In this document: positions 7,070 to 14,308 of the stretch, piece after piece | Layout: each line of letters opens with the position of its first letter | Position numbering within the stretch: the first letter of the stretch is position 1 | NCBI GenBank assembly: GCA_900549405.1 | Contig: URNZ01000021.1 | Location: forward strand, 1-26,478 | DNA length: 26,478 bases | Source: an uncultured Eubacteriales bacterium | GTDB lineage: Bacteria; Bacillota; Clostridia; Oscillospirales; Oscillospiraceae | Direction of reading: 5' to 3' | Position numbers and translations under genes: made by a program | The notes under the pieces: generated by a model | Told to the model about the DNA's origin: nothing | Seen by the model: only the letters and a program-made list of their open reading frames with translations | The model's database searches: none

Positions 7070-7717
7070 TTACTCCTCCATCAACCCCACCAGCGCGCTG
7101 GCCCCGATCCGGTCCGCGCCTGCGTCCAGCATGGCCTGGGCCTGTTCAAAGGTGCGGATGCCTCCGGCGGCTTTGATGCGCACGTCGGGGCCGATGTTGG
7201 CCCGGAACAGGGCCACGTCCTCCACGGTGGCCCCGCCGGTGGAAAAGCCGGTGGAGGTCTTGATGAAGTCCGCCCCAGCCAGGGTGACGACCTGGCAGAC
7301 CTTCACCTTCTCCTCCCGGGTCAGTTGGCAGGCCTCCACGATGACCTTCAGGATGCGGCCCTGGCAGGACTCCTTCACGGCGCGGATCTCCGTCAGCACT
7401 CCGTCCCAGTCCCCGGCCTTCACAAGCCCCAGAGGGATGACCATGTCGATCTCGTCAGCACCGCTGCGGATGGCGTCCTCCGTCTCGAAGACCTTGGTCT
7501 CGGTGCTGTTATAGCCGTTGGGGAAGCCGATAACGGTGCAGATCTTCAGGGCGTTGCCTACATAGTCCCCCGCCTGCTTTACAAATCGGGGCGGGATGCA
7601 CACCGAGGCGGTGTGATACTTCAGCCCCTGGTCGCACAGGGCCTTCACCTGCTCCCAGGTGGCGGTGGTGGTCAGCAGGGTGTGGTCCACCCGGTTTAAA
7701 ATGGCCTGTTTATCCAT
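7070..7717 (-). CDS. deoC: Deoxyribose-phosphate aldolase DeoC
   Basis: DeoC cleaves 2-deoxyribose-5-phosphate to glyceraldehyde-3-phosphate and acetaldehyde, the last step of deoxynucleoside catabolism, in the cytoplasm. The 215-residue protein is full length. The Schiff-base lysine is Lys153 in FIKTSTGFST. The accompanying Asp91 (DMVIP) and Lys182 (RIKAAGGIRT) are present, as is the phosphate-site segment near GADRIGASA. The ATG has AAGGAG 9 bases upstream; the longer open frame overlaps the promoter and is not used. No other deo gene is adjacent, so it looks monocistronic. Its leader contains a strong hairpin. Confidence 0.96.
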   Translation of the reverse strand: MDKQAILNRVDHTLLTTTATWEQVKALCDQGLKYHTASVCIPPRFVKQAGDYVGNALKICTVIGFPNGYNSTETKVFETEDAIRSGADEIDMVIPLGLVKAGDWDGVLTEIRAVKESCQGRILKVIVEACQLTREEKVKVCQVVTLAGADFIKTSTGFSTGGATVEDVALFRANIGPDVRIKAAGGIRTFEQAQAMLDAGADRIGASALVGLMEE

Positions 7718-7735
7718 TTTGATACACTCCTTGCG

Positions 7736-7761
7736 CCGTCTGCCCCGGGCAGACGGTTTTT
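7736..7761 (+). terminator. Hairpin with T-tract in the deoC leader, facing the plus strand
   Basis: CCGTCTGCCC and GGGCAGACGG form a perfect 10-base inverted repeat with a one-base centre, followed on the plus strand by TTTTT. For plus-strand transcription this is terminator-like and would stop readthrough into the ABC importer. On the minus strand it forms a hairpin in the deoC 5' leader without a T-tract. Confidence 0.6.
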
Positions 7762-7769
7762 GATACCCC

Positions 7770-7798
7770 ATTGTATCGCGTTCCCCCGCCCTTGTCCA
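7770..7798 (-). promoter_or_regulatory. deoC promoter
   Basis: On the minus strand TGGACA (7798-7793), a 17-base spacer and TACAAT (7775-7770) are seen. The leader to the start codon is about 45 bases. Confidence 0.65.
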
Positions 7799-7840
7799 GC
7801 CCCGGCGAAAGACGGGATACCAATTCCCCACCCGGTGTGG

Positions 7841-7846
7841 TATGAT
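7841..7846 (+). promoter_or_regulatory. Candidate extended -10 element of the ABC importer operon
   Basis: TATGAT preceded by TGG forms an extended -10 about 40 bases before the lipoprotein start. No convincing -35 is present. Confidence 0.4.
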
Positions 7847-7885
7847 GGGATAGATCTGAACTTGGAAAGGAACGAGCAACCAGCC

Positions 7886-8839
7886 GTGAAACGACGCGTA
7901 TTTTGTATCTTGACTGTCCTGTGTCTGGCCCTGTCCGCCTGCGCTCCCGCCGCTCCGGCGGAGAGCGAACCGGCCCAGGTCCAGTCCATCTCCTTCACCG
8001 ACGATTTGGACCGCACCGTCACCGTGGAGCCGCCCCGCCGGGTGGCCGCCCTCATCGGCAGCTTTGCTGACATCTGGCAGCTAGCCGGTGGGGGAGACAC
8101 GTTGGTGGCCGCGGCAGACGACGCCTGGACCAGCTTTGACCTGAATTTGGGCGAGGACGTGATCAAACTGGGCGGCGTGAAGCAGATCAATCTGGAGCAG
8201 CTGGCCGCCACTCAGCCCGACCTGGTCCTGGCCAGCAGCAACACCGCCGCCCAGCTGGATCTGCTGCCCGCTTTGGAGCAGCTGGGGCTGAACGTGGCCT
8301 ATTTCAAGGTGGCGGAATTTCAGGACTATCTCCACATGCTGGACCTGTGCAGCCAGCTCACCGGGGACACAGAGCGCTTTGACCAATATGGCCTGGCGGT
8401 GGAGAGCCAGGTCCAGGCGGCCCGGGACCGGGCGGACGGCTCCGCCCCCACTGTCCTGTACATCAGGGCCACCGGGGCGGGGTGCAAGGTGAAAAACAGC
8501 CGGGACAGCGTCTTGGGGGAGATGCTCCGGGACCTGGGCTGTGTGAACATCGCCGACGGCGACGACTCCCTTCTGGAACAGCTGAGCTTAGAGCGCATTT
8601 TGCAGCTGGACCCGGAGTTCATCTTTGTGGTGATGCAGGGGGCGGACAAGACCGGGGCCCAGCAGGCCCTGGACCACACGCTGCTGGCAAGCCCCGCCTG
8701 GCAGAGCCTGACGGCGGTGCAGCAGGGGCGCTATTACGTGATGGACGACCGGCTTTATAACCTAAAGCCCAACGCCCGGTGGGGAGAGGCCTATGAGCAC
8801 TTGGCAGATATCCTATATCCCGATGCCGGCCAGGCATAA
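7886..8839 (+). CDS. ABC transporter substrate-binding lipoprotein (iron-siderophore/cobalamin type)
   Basis: This 317-residue protein is the extracytoplasmic binding component of a FecCD-type importer. It starts KRRVFCILTVLCLALSAC, a short positively charged n-region, a hydrophobic core and an LSAC lipobox with Cys19 as the lipidated residue. The mature part reads FTDDLDRTVTVEPPRRVAAL then GSFADIWQLAG, typical of the class III (BtuF/FhuD-like) binding-protein fold. I choose the GTG at 7886 because it gives a compact signal peptide; the Shine-Dalgarno AAAGGA is rather distant (about 14 bases), and a TTG at 7862 is an alternative. The gene overlaps the permease gene by 47 bases. The ligand (ferric siderophore, haem or corrinoid) cannot be decided. 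Confidence 0.88.
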   Translation: MKRRVFCILTVLCLALSACAPAAPAESEPAQVQSISFTDDLDRTVTVEPPRRVAALIGSFADIWQLAGGGDTLVAAADDAWTSFDLNLGEDVIKLGGVKQINLEQLAATQPDLVLASSNTAAQLDLLPALEQLGLNVAYFKVAEFQDYLHMLDLCSQLTGDTERFDQYGLAVESQVQAARDRADGSAPTVLYIRATGAGCKVKNSRDSVLGEMLRDLGCVNIADGDDSLLEQLSLERILQLDPEFIFVVMQGADKTGAQQALDHTLLASPAWQSLTAVQQGRYYVMDDRLYNLKPNARWGEAYEHLADILYPDAGQA

Positions 8840-9812
8840 GCGGACGCTGCTGCTTCTGGCGGGGCTGACGGTGCTGGCGGCGGCGCTCAGTCTGGCGGCG
8901 GGGCCGGTGGTCCTGTCCCCCGGAGAGCTGTGGGCGGCCCTTATCGGACGCAGCTGCGGAACGGCGGGGACCATCCTTCTCCATATTCGCCTGCCCCGCA
9001 CCTGCGCCTGTCTGCTGGCGGGGGCAGCCCTGGCCGCCTCGGGAGCTATCATTCAAAGTGTGCTGGCAAACCCCCTGGCCGCTCCCAACATCATCGGGGT
9101 AAATGCCGGGGCGGGGCTGATGGTGGCTCTGGCCTGTGCCCTGGCTCCCACGGCCCTGGCCCTCACCCCGGTGCTGGCCTTTTTGGGAGCCATGGCGGGG
9201 GTGCTGCTGGTGCTGGCCATCGCCCGGCGCACCGGGGCTTCCCGGCTGACGGTGGCCCTGGCCGGGGTGGCGGTGTCCAGTGTGTTCAACGCCGGAATAG
9301 ATGCGGTGGTCACCTTTGTCCCGGATACGCTGAACAGCTACGCCGACTTTCGGGTGGGCAGTCTGGCCAATCTGACCCTGGACCGCATCCTCCCGGCGGG
9401 GGCGCTGATCGTCATCGCCCTGATCTTAGCCCTGACCCTGGCCGGGGAGATGGACGTGCTGCTGCTGGGGGAGGACGTGGCCCGCTCTCTCGGCCTGAAC
9501 GCCGGGCGCAGCCGGATGGTCCTGCTGGCGGTGGCGGCGGCCCTGGCCGGGGCGGCGGTGAGCTTTGCGGGACTGCTGGGCTTTGTGGGACTCATCGTCC
9601 CCCATATGGCCCGGCGCTTCGTTGGAGAGGACAGCCGCCCCCTGCTGATGGCTTCGGCTCTCGGCGGCGCGGCCCTGCTCACGGGGTGTGACCTGCTCTC
9701 CCGGCTGCTCTTCGCCCCATACGAGCTGCCCGTGGGCGTGGTCCTGTCTCTGGGGGGCGGGCCCTTCTTCCTGTGGCTGCTGCTGAAGCAGAGAGGGGGG
9801 CGGACCCCATGA
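8793..9812 (+). CDS. FecCD-family ABC transporter permease
   Basis: This 339-residue membrane protein of the FecCD/BtuC family forms the pore of the metal-chelate importer. RLPRTCACLLAGAALAASGA and NPLAAPNIIGVNAGA are the conserved N-terminal motifs. GLLGFVGLIVPHMARRFVG near residue 267 is the cytoplasmic coupling segment that contacts the ATPase. About ten hydrophobic segments are present and length is normal. The ATG at 8793 has GGGGAG 6 bases upstream; an ATG at 8823 has no ribosome site. It overlaps the lipoprotein gene at its 5' end and the ATPase gene by four bases at its 3' end, so the trio is a tightly coupled operon. Confidence 0.94.
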   Translation: MSTWQISYIPMPARHKRTLLLLAGLTVLAAALSLAAGPVVLSPGELWAALIGRSCGTAGTILLHIRLPRTCACLLAGAALAASGAIIQSVLANPLAAPNIIGVNAGAGLMVALACALAPTALALTPVLAFLGAMAGVLLVLAIARRTGASRLTVALAGVAVSSVFNAGIDAVVTFVPDTLNSYADFRVGSLANLTLDRILPAGALIVIALILALTLAGEMDVLLLGEDVARSLGLNAGRSRMVLLAVAAALAGAAVSFAGLLGFVGLIVPHMARRFVGEDSRPLLMASALGGAALLTGCDLLSRLLFAPYELPVGVVLSLGGGPFFLWLLLKQRGGRTP

Positions 9813-10564
9813 TGGAGCTGCGTGAGCTGCGGGCGGGCTATGGGGAACGGCTCGTGTTAGATGGCATCGATCTGGCCCTGCGCCCCGGGGAGGTGCTGGC
9901 CCTGATCGGCCCCAACGGCAGCGGCAAGAGCACCCTGATCCGGGCGGCCCTGGGGCTGATCCCCCTGGCGGGAGGACAGGTGGTCATTGATGGGGTGGAC
10001 GCCGCGACGCTTACGCCCCGGCAGCGGGCGCAGAAGGCCGCCTATCTGCCCCAGACCCGGCCCGTGCCCAACATCACCGCCCTGCGCATGGTGCTCCACG
10101 GGCGCTTTCCCCACCTGACCTACCCCCGGCGCTTCCGGCAGGAGGACTACGCCGCGGCCATGGACGCCCTGGAGCGGGCGGACGCGGCGCAATTGGCCCA
10201 GCGGCCCATGCCGGAGCTGTCCGGCGGCCAGCGCCAGCGGGTCTATCTGGCCATGGCCCTGGCCCAGGACGCCCAGACCGTCTTCCTGGACGAGCCCACC
10301 GCCTTTCTGGACGTGGGCCATCAGCACCTGTTGGGCCAGCTGGCCCGGGGGCTGGCCCAACAGGGCCGGGCGGTGGCCCTGGTCCTCCACGACCTGCCCC
10401 TGGCCCTGACCACGGCGGACCGGCTAGCTGTGCTGGATGGAGGCCGCCTGCTGGCTGTGGACGGACCGGAAAATATCTACGTCGGCGGCATGTTAAACCG
10501 GGTGTTCGGCGTCGAGCTGGGCCGGGTGATGACGGACCGGGGCTGGCGGTATTATTACTTATAG
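9809..10564 (+). CDS. ABC transporter ATP-binding protein (FecE/BtuD type)
   Basis: This 251-residue ATPase powers the importer encoded by the two preceding genes. All motifs are intact: Walker A GPNGSGKST at 34-42, Q-loop at PQTRPVP (81-87), signature LSGGQRQR at 137-144, Walker B VFLDEP at 158-163, D-loop FLDVG, and H-loop His194 in LVLHDL. It starts at an ATG overlapping the permease TGA (ATGA), with a G-rich ribosome site 8 bases upstream. A longer open frame lies inside the permease gene and is not used. It is a useful intact comparison for the damaged ATPase at 11563-12114. Confidence 0.95.
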   Translation: MMELRELRAGYGERLVLDGIDLALRPGEVLALIGPNGSGKSTLIRAALGLIPLAGGQVVIDGVDAATLTPRQRAQKAAYLPQTRPVPNITALRMVLHGRFPHLTYPRRFRQEDYAAAMDALERADAAQLAQRPMPELSGGQRQRVYLAMALAQDAQTVFLDEPTAFLDVGHQHLLGQLARGLAQQGRAVALVLHDLPLALTTADRLAVLDGGRLLAVDGPENIYVGGMLNRVFGVELGRVMTDRGWRYYYL

Positions 10565-10583
10565 TGATAAAAAGCGAAAATAT

Positions 10584-10611
10584 ACGGCGGCCCCGTGGTG
10601 GGGGCCGCCGT
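10584..10611. terminator. Shared hairpin terminator
   Basis: ACGGCGGCCCC pairs perfectly with GGGGCCGCCGT around a 6-base loop, between two convergent genes. On the minus strand the stem is followed by a T-rich tract (TATATTTTCGCTTTTT), so it suits the secreted-protein gene best; the plus-strand tail is not T-rich. Confidence 0.65.
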
Positions 10612-10649
10612 CTGGGAACTCTGGGGCTTTGCGTGGTTTGATTTGGCCA

Positions 10650-11294
10650 TCAGGCCAGAGAGAGCGTCTCGATCTGATAGCCGAACAGGCTGTCAGTGGG
10701 CTGGAGGACGGCCTGGAAGCCGGTGAGGACGCTGCCGTCCACGGAGTAGACCAGTCTGCCGGACAGGACCAGCTTGCCCTGCTCCACGGTGGAGCCGCTC
10801 AGCTGGATCTCGGCCAGGTTATCGTCGCCGCACACCACCTGGAAGCTGTCCTGATCGGCCAGATAGGTCATCCGGTCCGCCAGGTCCTCCGGCAGGGTGT
10901 TCAGATACACCGGGCCGCCGGGGAGAGCGGCGGAGAAGTCCAGCACGGTCTCGGCGGGAACGGTGAGCAGGCCGTCGCCGCTGTCGGCCCGCTCGTCCAG
11001 CTGGCCATAGAGGGAGAGCATGTTATAGACCGTCTCCCACCGGCCCGCGTCGCCGGTCAGGGCATCGTCCCCCAGGTGGAGCAGGGTGAGCAGCCCGGCG
11101 TGGAGGGCGGGGGTCATGGACTCCACAGCCCCCGTCTCGGCGGGGATGGAGCCGGGCACAAAGCCGGTCTCGGCGGTCACGTCCCCGGCGGGCAGGGCGG
11201 TCTCCCCGCCGTTTACGGCCAGGGCCGCGAAGGGGATGGACAGAGCCAGCACAGCGGCGGCAGTCAGGGTCAGCAGCATTTTTCTCAGTTTCAT
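10650..11294 (-). CDS. Secreted protein of unknown function
   Basis: This 214-residue protein begins with a clear signal peptide (MKLRKMLLTLTAAAVLALSI, cleavage expected after ALA near residue 26) and has no lipobox, so it is probably exported and released or loosely wall-bound. The mature region is acidic with one cysteine near position 154, and I see no recognisable motif. Its C-terminal half reads like a beta-rich domain (KLVLSGRLVYSVDGSVLTGF). The start ATG has AAGGAGG about 8 bases upstream. It has its own promoter and a terminator and does not appear to share a transcript with either ABC operon. Confidence 0.8.
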   Translation of the reverse strand: MKLRKMLLTLTAAAVLALSIPFAALAVNGGETALPAGDVTAETGFVPGSIPAETGAVESMTPALHAGLLTLLHLGDDALTGDAGRWETVYNMLSLYGQLDERADSGDGLLTVPAETVLDFSAALPGGPVYLNTLPEDLADRMTYLADQDSFQVVCGDDNLAEIQLSGSTVEQGKLVLSGRLVYSVDGSVLTGFQAVLQPTDSLFGYQIETLSLA

Positions 11295-11347
11295 GTGGGG
11301 ACCTCCTTCCGCAAGGGATCGGGTGATATTCTTTCATCTTGACCACA

Positions 11348-11356
11348 GTATAGCAC
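11348..11356 (-). promoter_or_regulatory. Extended -10 promoter of the secreted-protein gene
   Basis: On the minus strand TGCTATACT forms an extended -10 element about 55 bases before the start codon. The -35 region is poor, as is common with TGn promoters. Confidence 0.5.
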
Positions 11357-11482
11357 GCCAGCTGTGTTACCTTCTTATCGGAAGCGTTACGAGACGGTAG
11401 CAAAATGGTTACAGATTTGTTTCCGTTTTCACCAAATACCCCTGGTATTTTATGCCGGGCGGACCAGACATATTCCTCCCGG

Positions 11483-11536
11483 ACGCAAAAAGAGGAAGAC
11501 GGTCTTGCATCGCCGTCTCCCTCTTTTTGCGTTTTA
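11483..11536. terminator. Long bidirectional terminator hairpin
   Basis: ACGCAAAAAGAGGAAGACGG and CCGTCTCCCTCTTTTTGCGT are complementary at 19 of 20 positions around a 10-base loop. A/T runs within the arms give T-tracts on either strand. It ends the TrpXYZ-like operon (ATPase stop at 11563). The stretch from 11295 to 11482 otherwise holds only the promoter and leader of the secreted-protein gene. Confidence 0.75.
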
Positions 11537-11562
11537 TTTTGGTTTTTCGCGCCGCAGAGCCT

Positions 11563-12114
11563 TTAGCCCAGCAGGGCCTTGTCGCTGGCGAAGATCTCGC
11601 CGGAGGCCTTTTCGAATTCGTGCATCAGGTCCTCCACGGTCAGGCGCTTTTTCTCCTCTCCCCGGATGTCCAGGATGACGCGGCCCTCGTGCATCATGAT
11701 CAGGCGGTTGCCGTGGACGATGGCGTCCCGCATGTTGTGGGTGATCATCGCGGTGTGCTCGTCCAGCAGCAGCTTGGGGCGGATGAGGGTGGCCATCAGC
11801 AGGGCCAGATTCTCCTCAATGCCCATGGTGGCGGCGGTGCCCATCATGGGGTCCTGGAACACCCGGCCGATGAAGGCGGCCCGCTTGTGCTCGCTGAGCT
11901 TTGTCACGTCCACGCCGTCGATGATGATGCTGCCCTCGTCCACAGGCCAGGCCCCGGCGATGGCGTTCATCAGGGTGCTCTTGCCCGCGCCGTTGCCGCC
12001 GATGACGGTGATGAAGTCCCCGTCCTCCATGGTCAGCTCCACGCCGTTCAGGGCGTGCTTTTCGTTGGCGGTGCCCACGTTAAAGGTCTTGTAGATATTC
12101 TTTACCTCAAGCAT
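11563..12114 (-). CDS. ABC transporter ATP-binding protein (TrpZ-like), internally deleted
   Basis: This is the ATPase of the importer formed with the next two genes (COG1101 type). The 183-residue product has Walker A GGNGAGKST at 39-47, the Q-loop VFQDPMMGTAATMGIEENLAL at 85-105, Walker B LLLDEHTA at 115-122, H-loop His126 in MITHNM, and the family C-terminus MMHEGRVILDIRGEEKKRL. Homologues are about 260 residues. Between Leu105 and Leu106 the helical domain and LSGGQ signature are missing; between Ala122 and Met123 the D-loop segment is missing. Both losses keep frame. Without signature and D-loop, ATP hydrolysis should fail. The start is the second ATG, 9 bases after AGAGGAG. It overlaps the permease gene by 8 bases. 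Confidence 0.85.
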   Translation of the reverse strand: MLEVKNIYKTFNVGTANEKHALNGVELTMEDGDFITVIGGNGAGKSTLMNAIAGAWPVDEGSIIIDGVDVTKLSEHKRAAFIGRVFQDPMMGTAATMGIEENLALLMATLIRPKLLLDEHTAMITHNMRDAIVHGNRLIMMHEGRVILDIRGEEKKRLTVEDLMHEFEKASGEIFASDKALLG

Positions 12115-13042
12115 GCTTGGCATCTCCTCTCTTCACAGGCTTGGAGAAGAATTTGCCCTTCCAATAGGGCAGGGCCAGGAACAGGGCCACCACGATGGCG
12201 GACAGCAGCTTCAGGTCGTTGGAGTCGATGAGCCGGGTCCACAGCAGCACCTGGATGACCACGTAGTAGATGATGGAGCCGAAGGCCACGCTGAGCAGCC
12301 GCAGGGCGAAATTGCGGAAGATCTTGCCGAAGAGCACCTCGCCGATGACCACGGCGGCCAGGCCGATGACGATGGAGCCGCGGCCCATGTTGATGTCGGC
12401 AAAGCCCTGATACTGGGACAACAGCGCGCCGCTCAGGCCCACCAGGCCGTTGGACACCATCAGGCCCAGCACCTTGCAGAAGTCGGTGTTGATGCCCTGG
12501 GCCCGGGCCATGTTCTGGTTGGCGCCGGTGGCCCGCAGGGAGCAGCCCATCTCCGTGCCGAAAAACCAATACAGCAGGGCGATGACCACCACCAGGAACA
12601 CGGAGATCATCACCAGGGGGTTCTTCCAGAAGGGGATGTTGCTGTTGCCCAGATAGCGCAGGGAGGTGAGCAGGTCGTATTTGTCGGCGCTGATGGCCTG
12701 GTTGGCCCCGCCCAGGATGCGCAGATTCACCGACCACAGGGCAAACTGGGTCAGAATACCGGCCAGAATGGCGGGGATGCCGAACAGGGTGTGGAACAAT
12801 CCGGTACACAGACCGGCAGCCATGCCCGCCAGGGTGGCCAGCAGGATGGCCAGCCACATGGGATAGCCGCCGATGATGAGCACCACGCACACCGCGCCGC
12901 CGGTACACAGGGTGCCGTCCACGGTCAGGTCGGCGATGTCCAGCACCTTGAACGTGATGAACACACCGATGGCCATGATGCCCCAGATGAGACCTTGGGA
13001 CATCGCGCCGGGCAGGGCGCCAAGCAGAGAAGAAAGGGTCAC
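12107..13042 (-). CDS. ABC transporter permease (TrpY-like, COG4120)
   Basis: This 311-residue membrane protein resembles the permease that pairs with DUF534-type binding proteins and COG1101 ATPases, systems linked in Firmicutes to tryptophan or related substrates. Conserved stretches include QGLIWGIMAIGVFITFKVLD near the N-terminus, DLTVDGTLCTGGA, and a C-terminal DLKLLSAIVVALFLALP. About eight hydrophobic segments are visible and length looks complete, unlike its two partners. It starts at a GTG with GGAGG 7 bases upstream. The substrate cannot be derived from the sequence alone. Confidence 0.9.
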   Translation of the reverse strand: MTLSSLLGALPGAMSQGLIWGIMAIGVFITFKVLDIADLTVDGTLCTGGAVCVVLIIGGYPMWLAILLATLAGMAAGLCTGLFHTLFGIPAILAGILTQFALWSVNLRILGGANQAISADKYDLLTSLRYLGNSNIPFWKNPLVMISVFLVVVIALLYWFFGTEMGCSLRATGANQNMARAQGINTDFCKVLGLMVSNGLVGLSGALLSQYQGFADINMGRGSIVIGLAAVVIGEVLFGKIFRNFALRLLSVAFGSIIYYVVIQVLLWTRLIDSNDLKLLSAIVVALFLALPYWKGKFFSKPVKRGDAKHA

Positions 13043-13082
13043 AGGGAGTCCTCCTTTTTGATACTGTCTTTTTGTACGGGAA

Positions 13083-13118
13083 AAGCAGCGCGATGGCAAT
13101 TTGACCCTCGCGCTGCTT
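13083..13118 (-). terminator. Intercistronic hairpin between binding protein and permease genes
   Basis: AAGCAGCGCGA and TCGCGCTGCTT are perfectly complementary over 11 bases with a 14-base loop, followed on the minus strand by TTT. Such partial terminators often lower permease/ATPase expression relative to the binding protein. Confidence 0.55.
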
Positions 13119-13151
13119 CCGTTATGGTTTTGTTGGGACGTGTCCGCCGGA

Positions 13152-13583
13152 TCAGTCGGCGGCGATGGGGGAGTAGTCCTCCGGCATGGTCAGACCCAGC
13201 TGCTGGCAGACGGACTCGTTGTACATCTTCACAGCGGTGGCGTTGGCCAGGATCAGGTCCACGTTAGAGGACACAAAGCCGTTGATGATGGTGGAGCAGG
13301 TGGGGCTGTCGCCGTTGGCGTTCTGCTCGTTAAAGGTCACGTTGCCCTCGCCCAGCTTCTCGGTCAGGGCGTCCTTAAAGCCCTGAGTGGCCTTGTCTAG
13401 GGTGGGGTGCTGCACCAGCTGGCAGATGCCGATGGTATACTTCTGGCCGTCGCCGGTCTGGCTGGCAGAGGACTGGGTGCTGCCGCTGTTGGCGGCACTG
13501 CCGCCGTTACTGCCGCAGGCGGCCAGAGACAGCATCATGGCCGCCGCAGAGACGACGGCGAGAATGCGGGAAAGTTTCTTCAT
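13152..13583 (-). CDS. ABC transporter substrate-binding lipoprotein (TrpX-like, DUF534), internally deleted
   Basis: The 143-residue product has a lipoprotein signal (MKKLSRILAVVSAAAMMLSL, then AAC with Cys23 lipidated) and a Ser/Gly/Ala-rich linker. The start of the DUF534 binding fold follows: YTIGICQLVQHPTLDKATQG at 49-68, then GFVSSNVDLILANAT at 102-116. In homologues of about 320-340 residues the latter motif leads into a long middle region. Here it passes directly into KMYNESVCQQLGLTMPEDY, the family's C-terminal end. Roughly 180 residues, including most of the second lobe, are absent in frame. It should not bind ligand normally. The start ATG has GGAGGAG 7 bases upstream. Confidence 0.85.
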   Translation of the reverse strand: MKKLSRILAVVSAAAMMLSLAACGSNGGSAANSGSTQSSASQTGDGQKYTIGICQLVQHPTLDKATQGFKDALTEKLGEGNVTFNEQNANGDSPTCSTIINGFVSSNVDLILANATAVKMYNESVCQQLGLTMPEDYSPIAAD

Positions 13584-13610
13584 TTCGTTCTCCTCCAAAT
13601 CTTTTCAAGA

Positions 13611-13661
13611 CACTTTATTGGTTCACGGCAATGAACTTTGCCGCTTTAAGCCAGTGAAGTG
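13611..13661 (-). other. Structured leader of the TrpXYZ-like operon
   Basis: The untranslated leader contains a hairpin GGCAA-AGTTCA-TTGCC. It is flanked by TTCAC/GTGAA and CACTT/AAGTG pairs that overlap, so alternative stems are possible. It matches no riboswitch class I know. It could be simple mRNA structure. Confidence 0.35.
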
Positions 13662-13662
13662 T

Positions 13663-13691
13663 GTTATAGGAGCTTGCTCGGAAAATGTCAA
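13663..13691 (-). promoter_or_regulatory. Promoter of the TrpXYZ-like operon
   Basis: On the minus strand TTGACA (13691-13686), exactly 17 bases and TATAAC (13668-13663) form a near-consensus promoter about 80 bases before the binding-protein start. A strong intact promoter argues that the damaged operon is still transcribed. Confidence 0.75.
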
Positions 13692-13789
13692 TAGCTGCTG
13701 CAAAAATTTTTATTCCGAAAGCAAAAGTGGGGTGTTTACTGAACAAATACGCAGTTGTTTTCCAGATTTGGCCAGGAATAGGCGCGAAA

Positions 13790-13826
13790 AGCGCCCCGGG
13801 GCTGTTTTTGCCTCGGGGCGCTCAAA
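13790..13826 (-). terminator. Terminator of the NimA-like gene
   Basis: AGCGCCCCGGGGC and GCCTCGGGGCGCT are complementary at 12 of 13 positions; on the minus strand the stem is followed by TTTCGCG. It lies just beyond the stop at 13835. Nothing else is seen in the 120 bases between it and the operon promoter. Confidence 0.65.
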
Positions 13827-13834
13827 CATCAAAG

Positions 13835-14308
13835 TTACTTTTTCAGCTTGGCCTTTCCGGTGACCTGGTCCATGGAGACACGCCACACGGCGGTGACGGA
13901 CAGGCTCTTTTCAATGGCCTTTTCCAGGCCCTCCCCCAGGTCGTGGGGGGTGAGCTTGCGGCACAGGGCCCGCAGGGCCTCGGCCTTCTCCTCCGGCTCG
14001 GTCACTTCGCTGGCCCGGCCTATGACCACGGCGGACTGAAAATAGGTGGTGTACATGGCGGGGGCCACGAAAGCGGGTTCGTCCGCGCCCACGAAAGTGA
14101 TGCATACCCGGCTGTCATGGCGGAGCAGGTCGGTCTTGTGTCCCTCTTTGGCGCAGTGGAAATAGAGCTTGTCGCCCACCCGCACCAGTGACAGGGGGAT
14201 GCAGTAGGGGGCACCGTCTTCCGTGGCAAAGGCCACCGTGCCGTGCTGGCAGCGGTCAATGAGGGCGAGCGAAAATTCTAAACTCTGTTCCCGGTCACTT
14301 CTTCTCAT
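13835..14308 (-). CDS. Pyridoxamine 5'-phosphate oxidase-family protein (NimA-like)
   Basis: This 157-residue protein has the split-barrel flavin-binding fold of the PPOX/NimA group. CQHGTVAFATEDGAPYCIPL near residue 21 and VGDKLYFHCAKEGHKTDLLR near 45 match the conserved first strands and the FMN/active-site His region. VCITFVGADEPAFVAPAMYTTYFQSAVVIGRA continues the barrel. NimA proteins reduce or bind 5-nitroimidazoles, but most clostridial relatives are uncharacterised flavoproteins, so a resistance role is not implied. The ATG has AAAGGAG 7 bases upstream and lies inside the 3' end of the DUF4364 gene (14-base overlap), which suggests coupled translation. Confidence 0.88.
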   Translation of the reverse strand: MRRSDREQSLEFSLALIDRCQHGTVAFATEDGAPYCIPLSLVRVGDKLYFHCAKEGHKTDLLRHDSRVCITFVGADEPAFVAPAMYTTYFQSAVVIGRASEVTEPEEKAEALRALCRKLTPHDLGEGLEKAIEKSLSVTAVWRVSMDQVTGKAKLKK

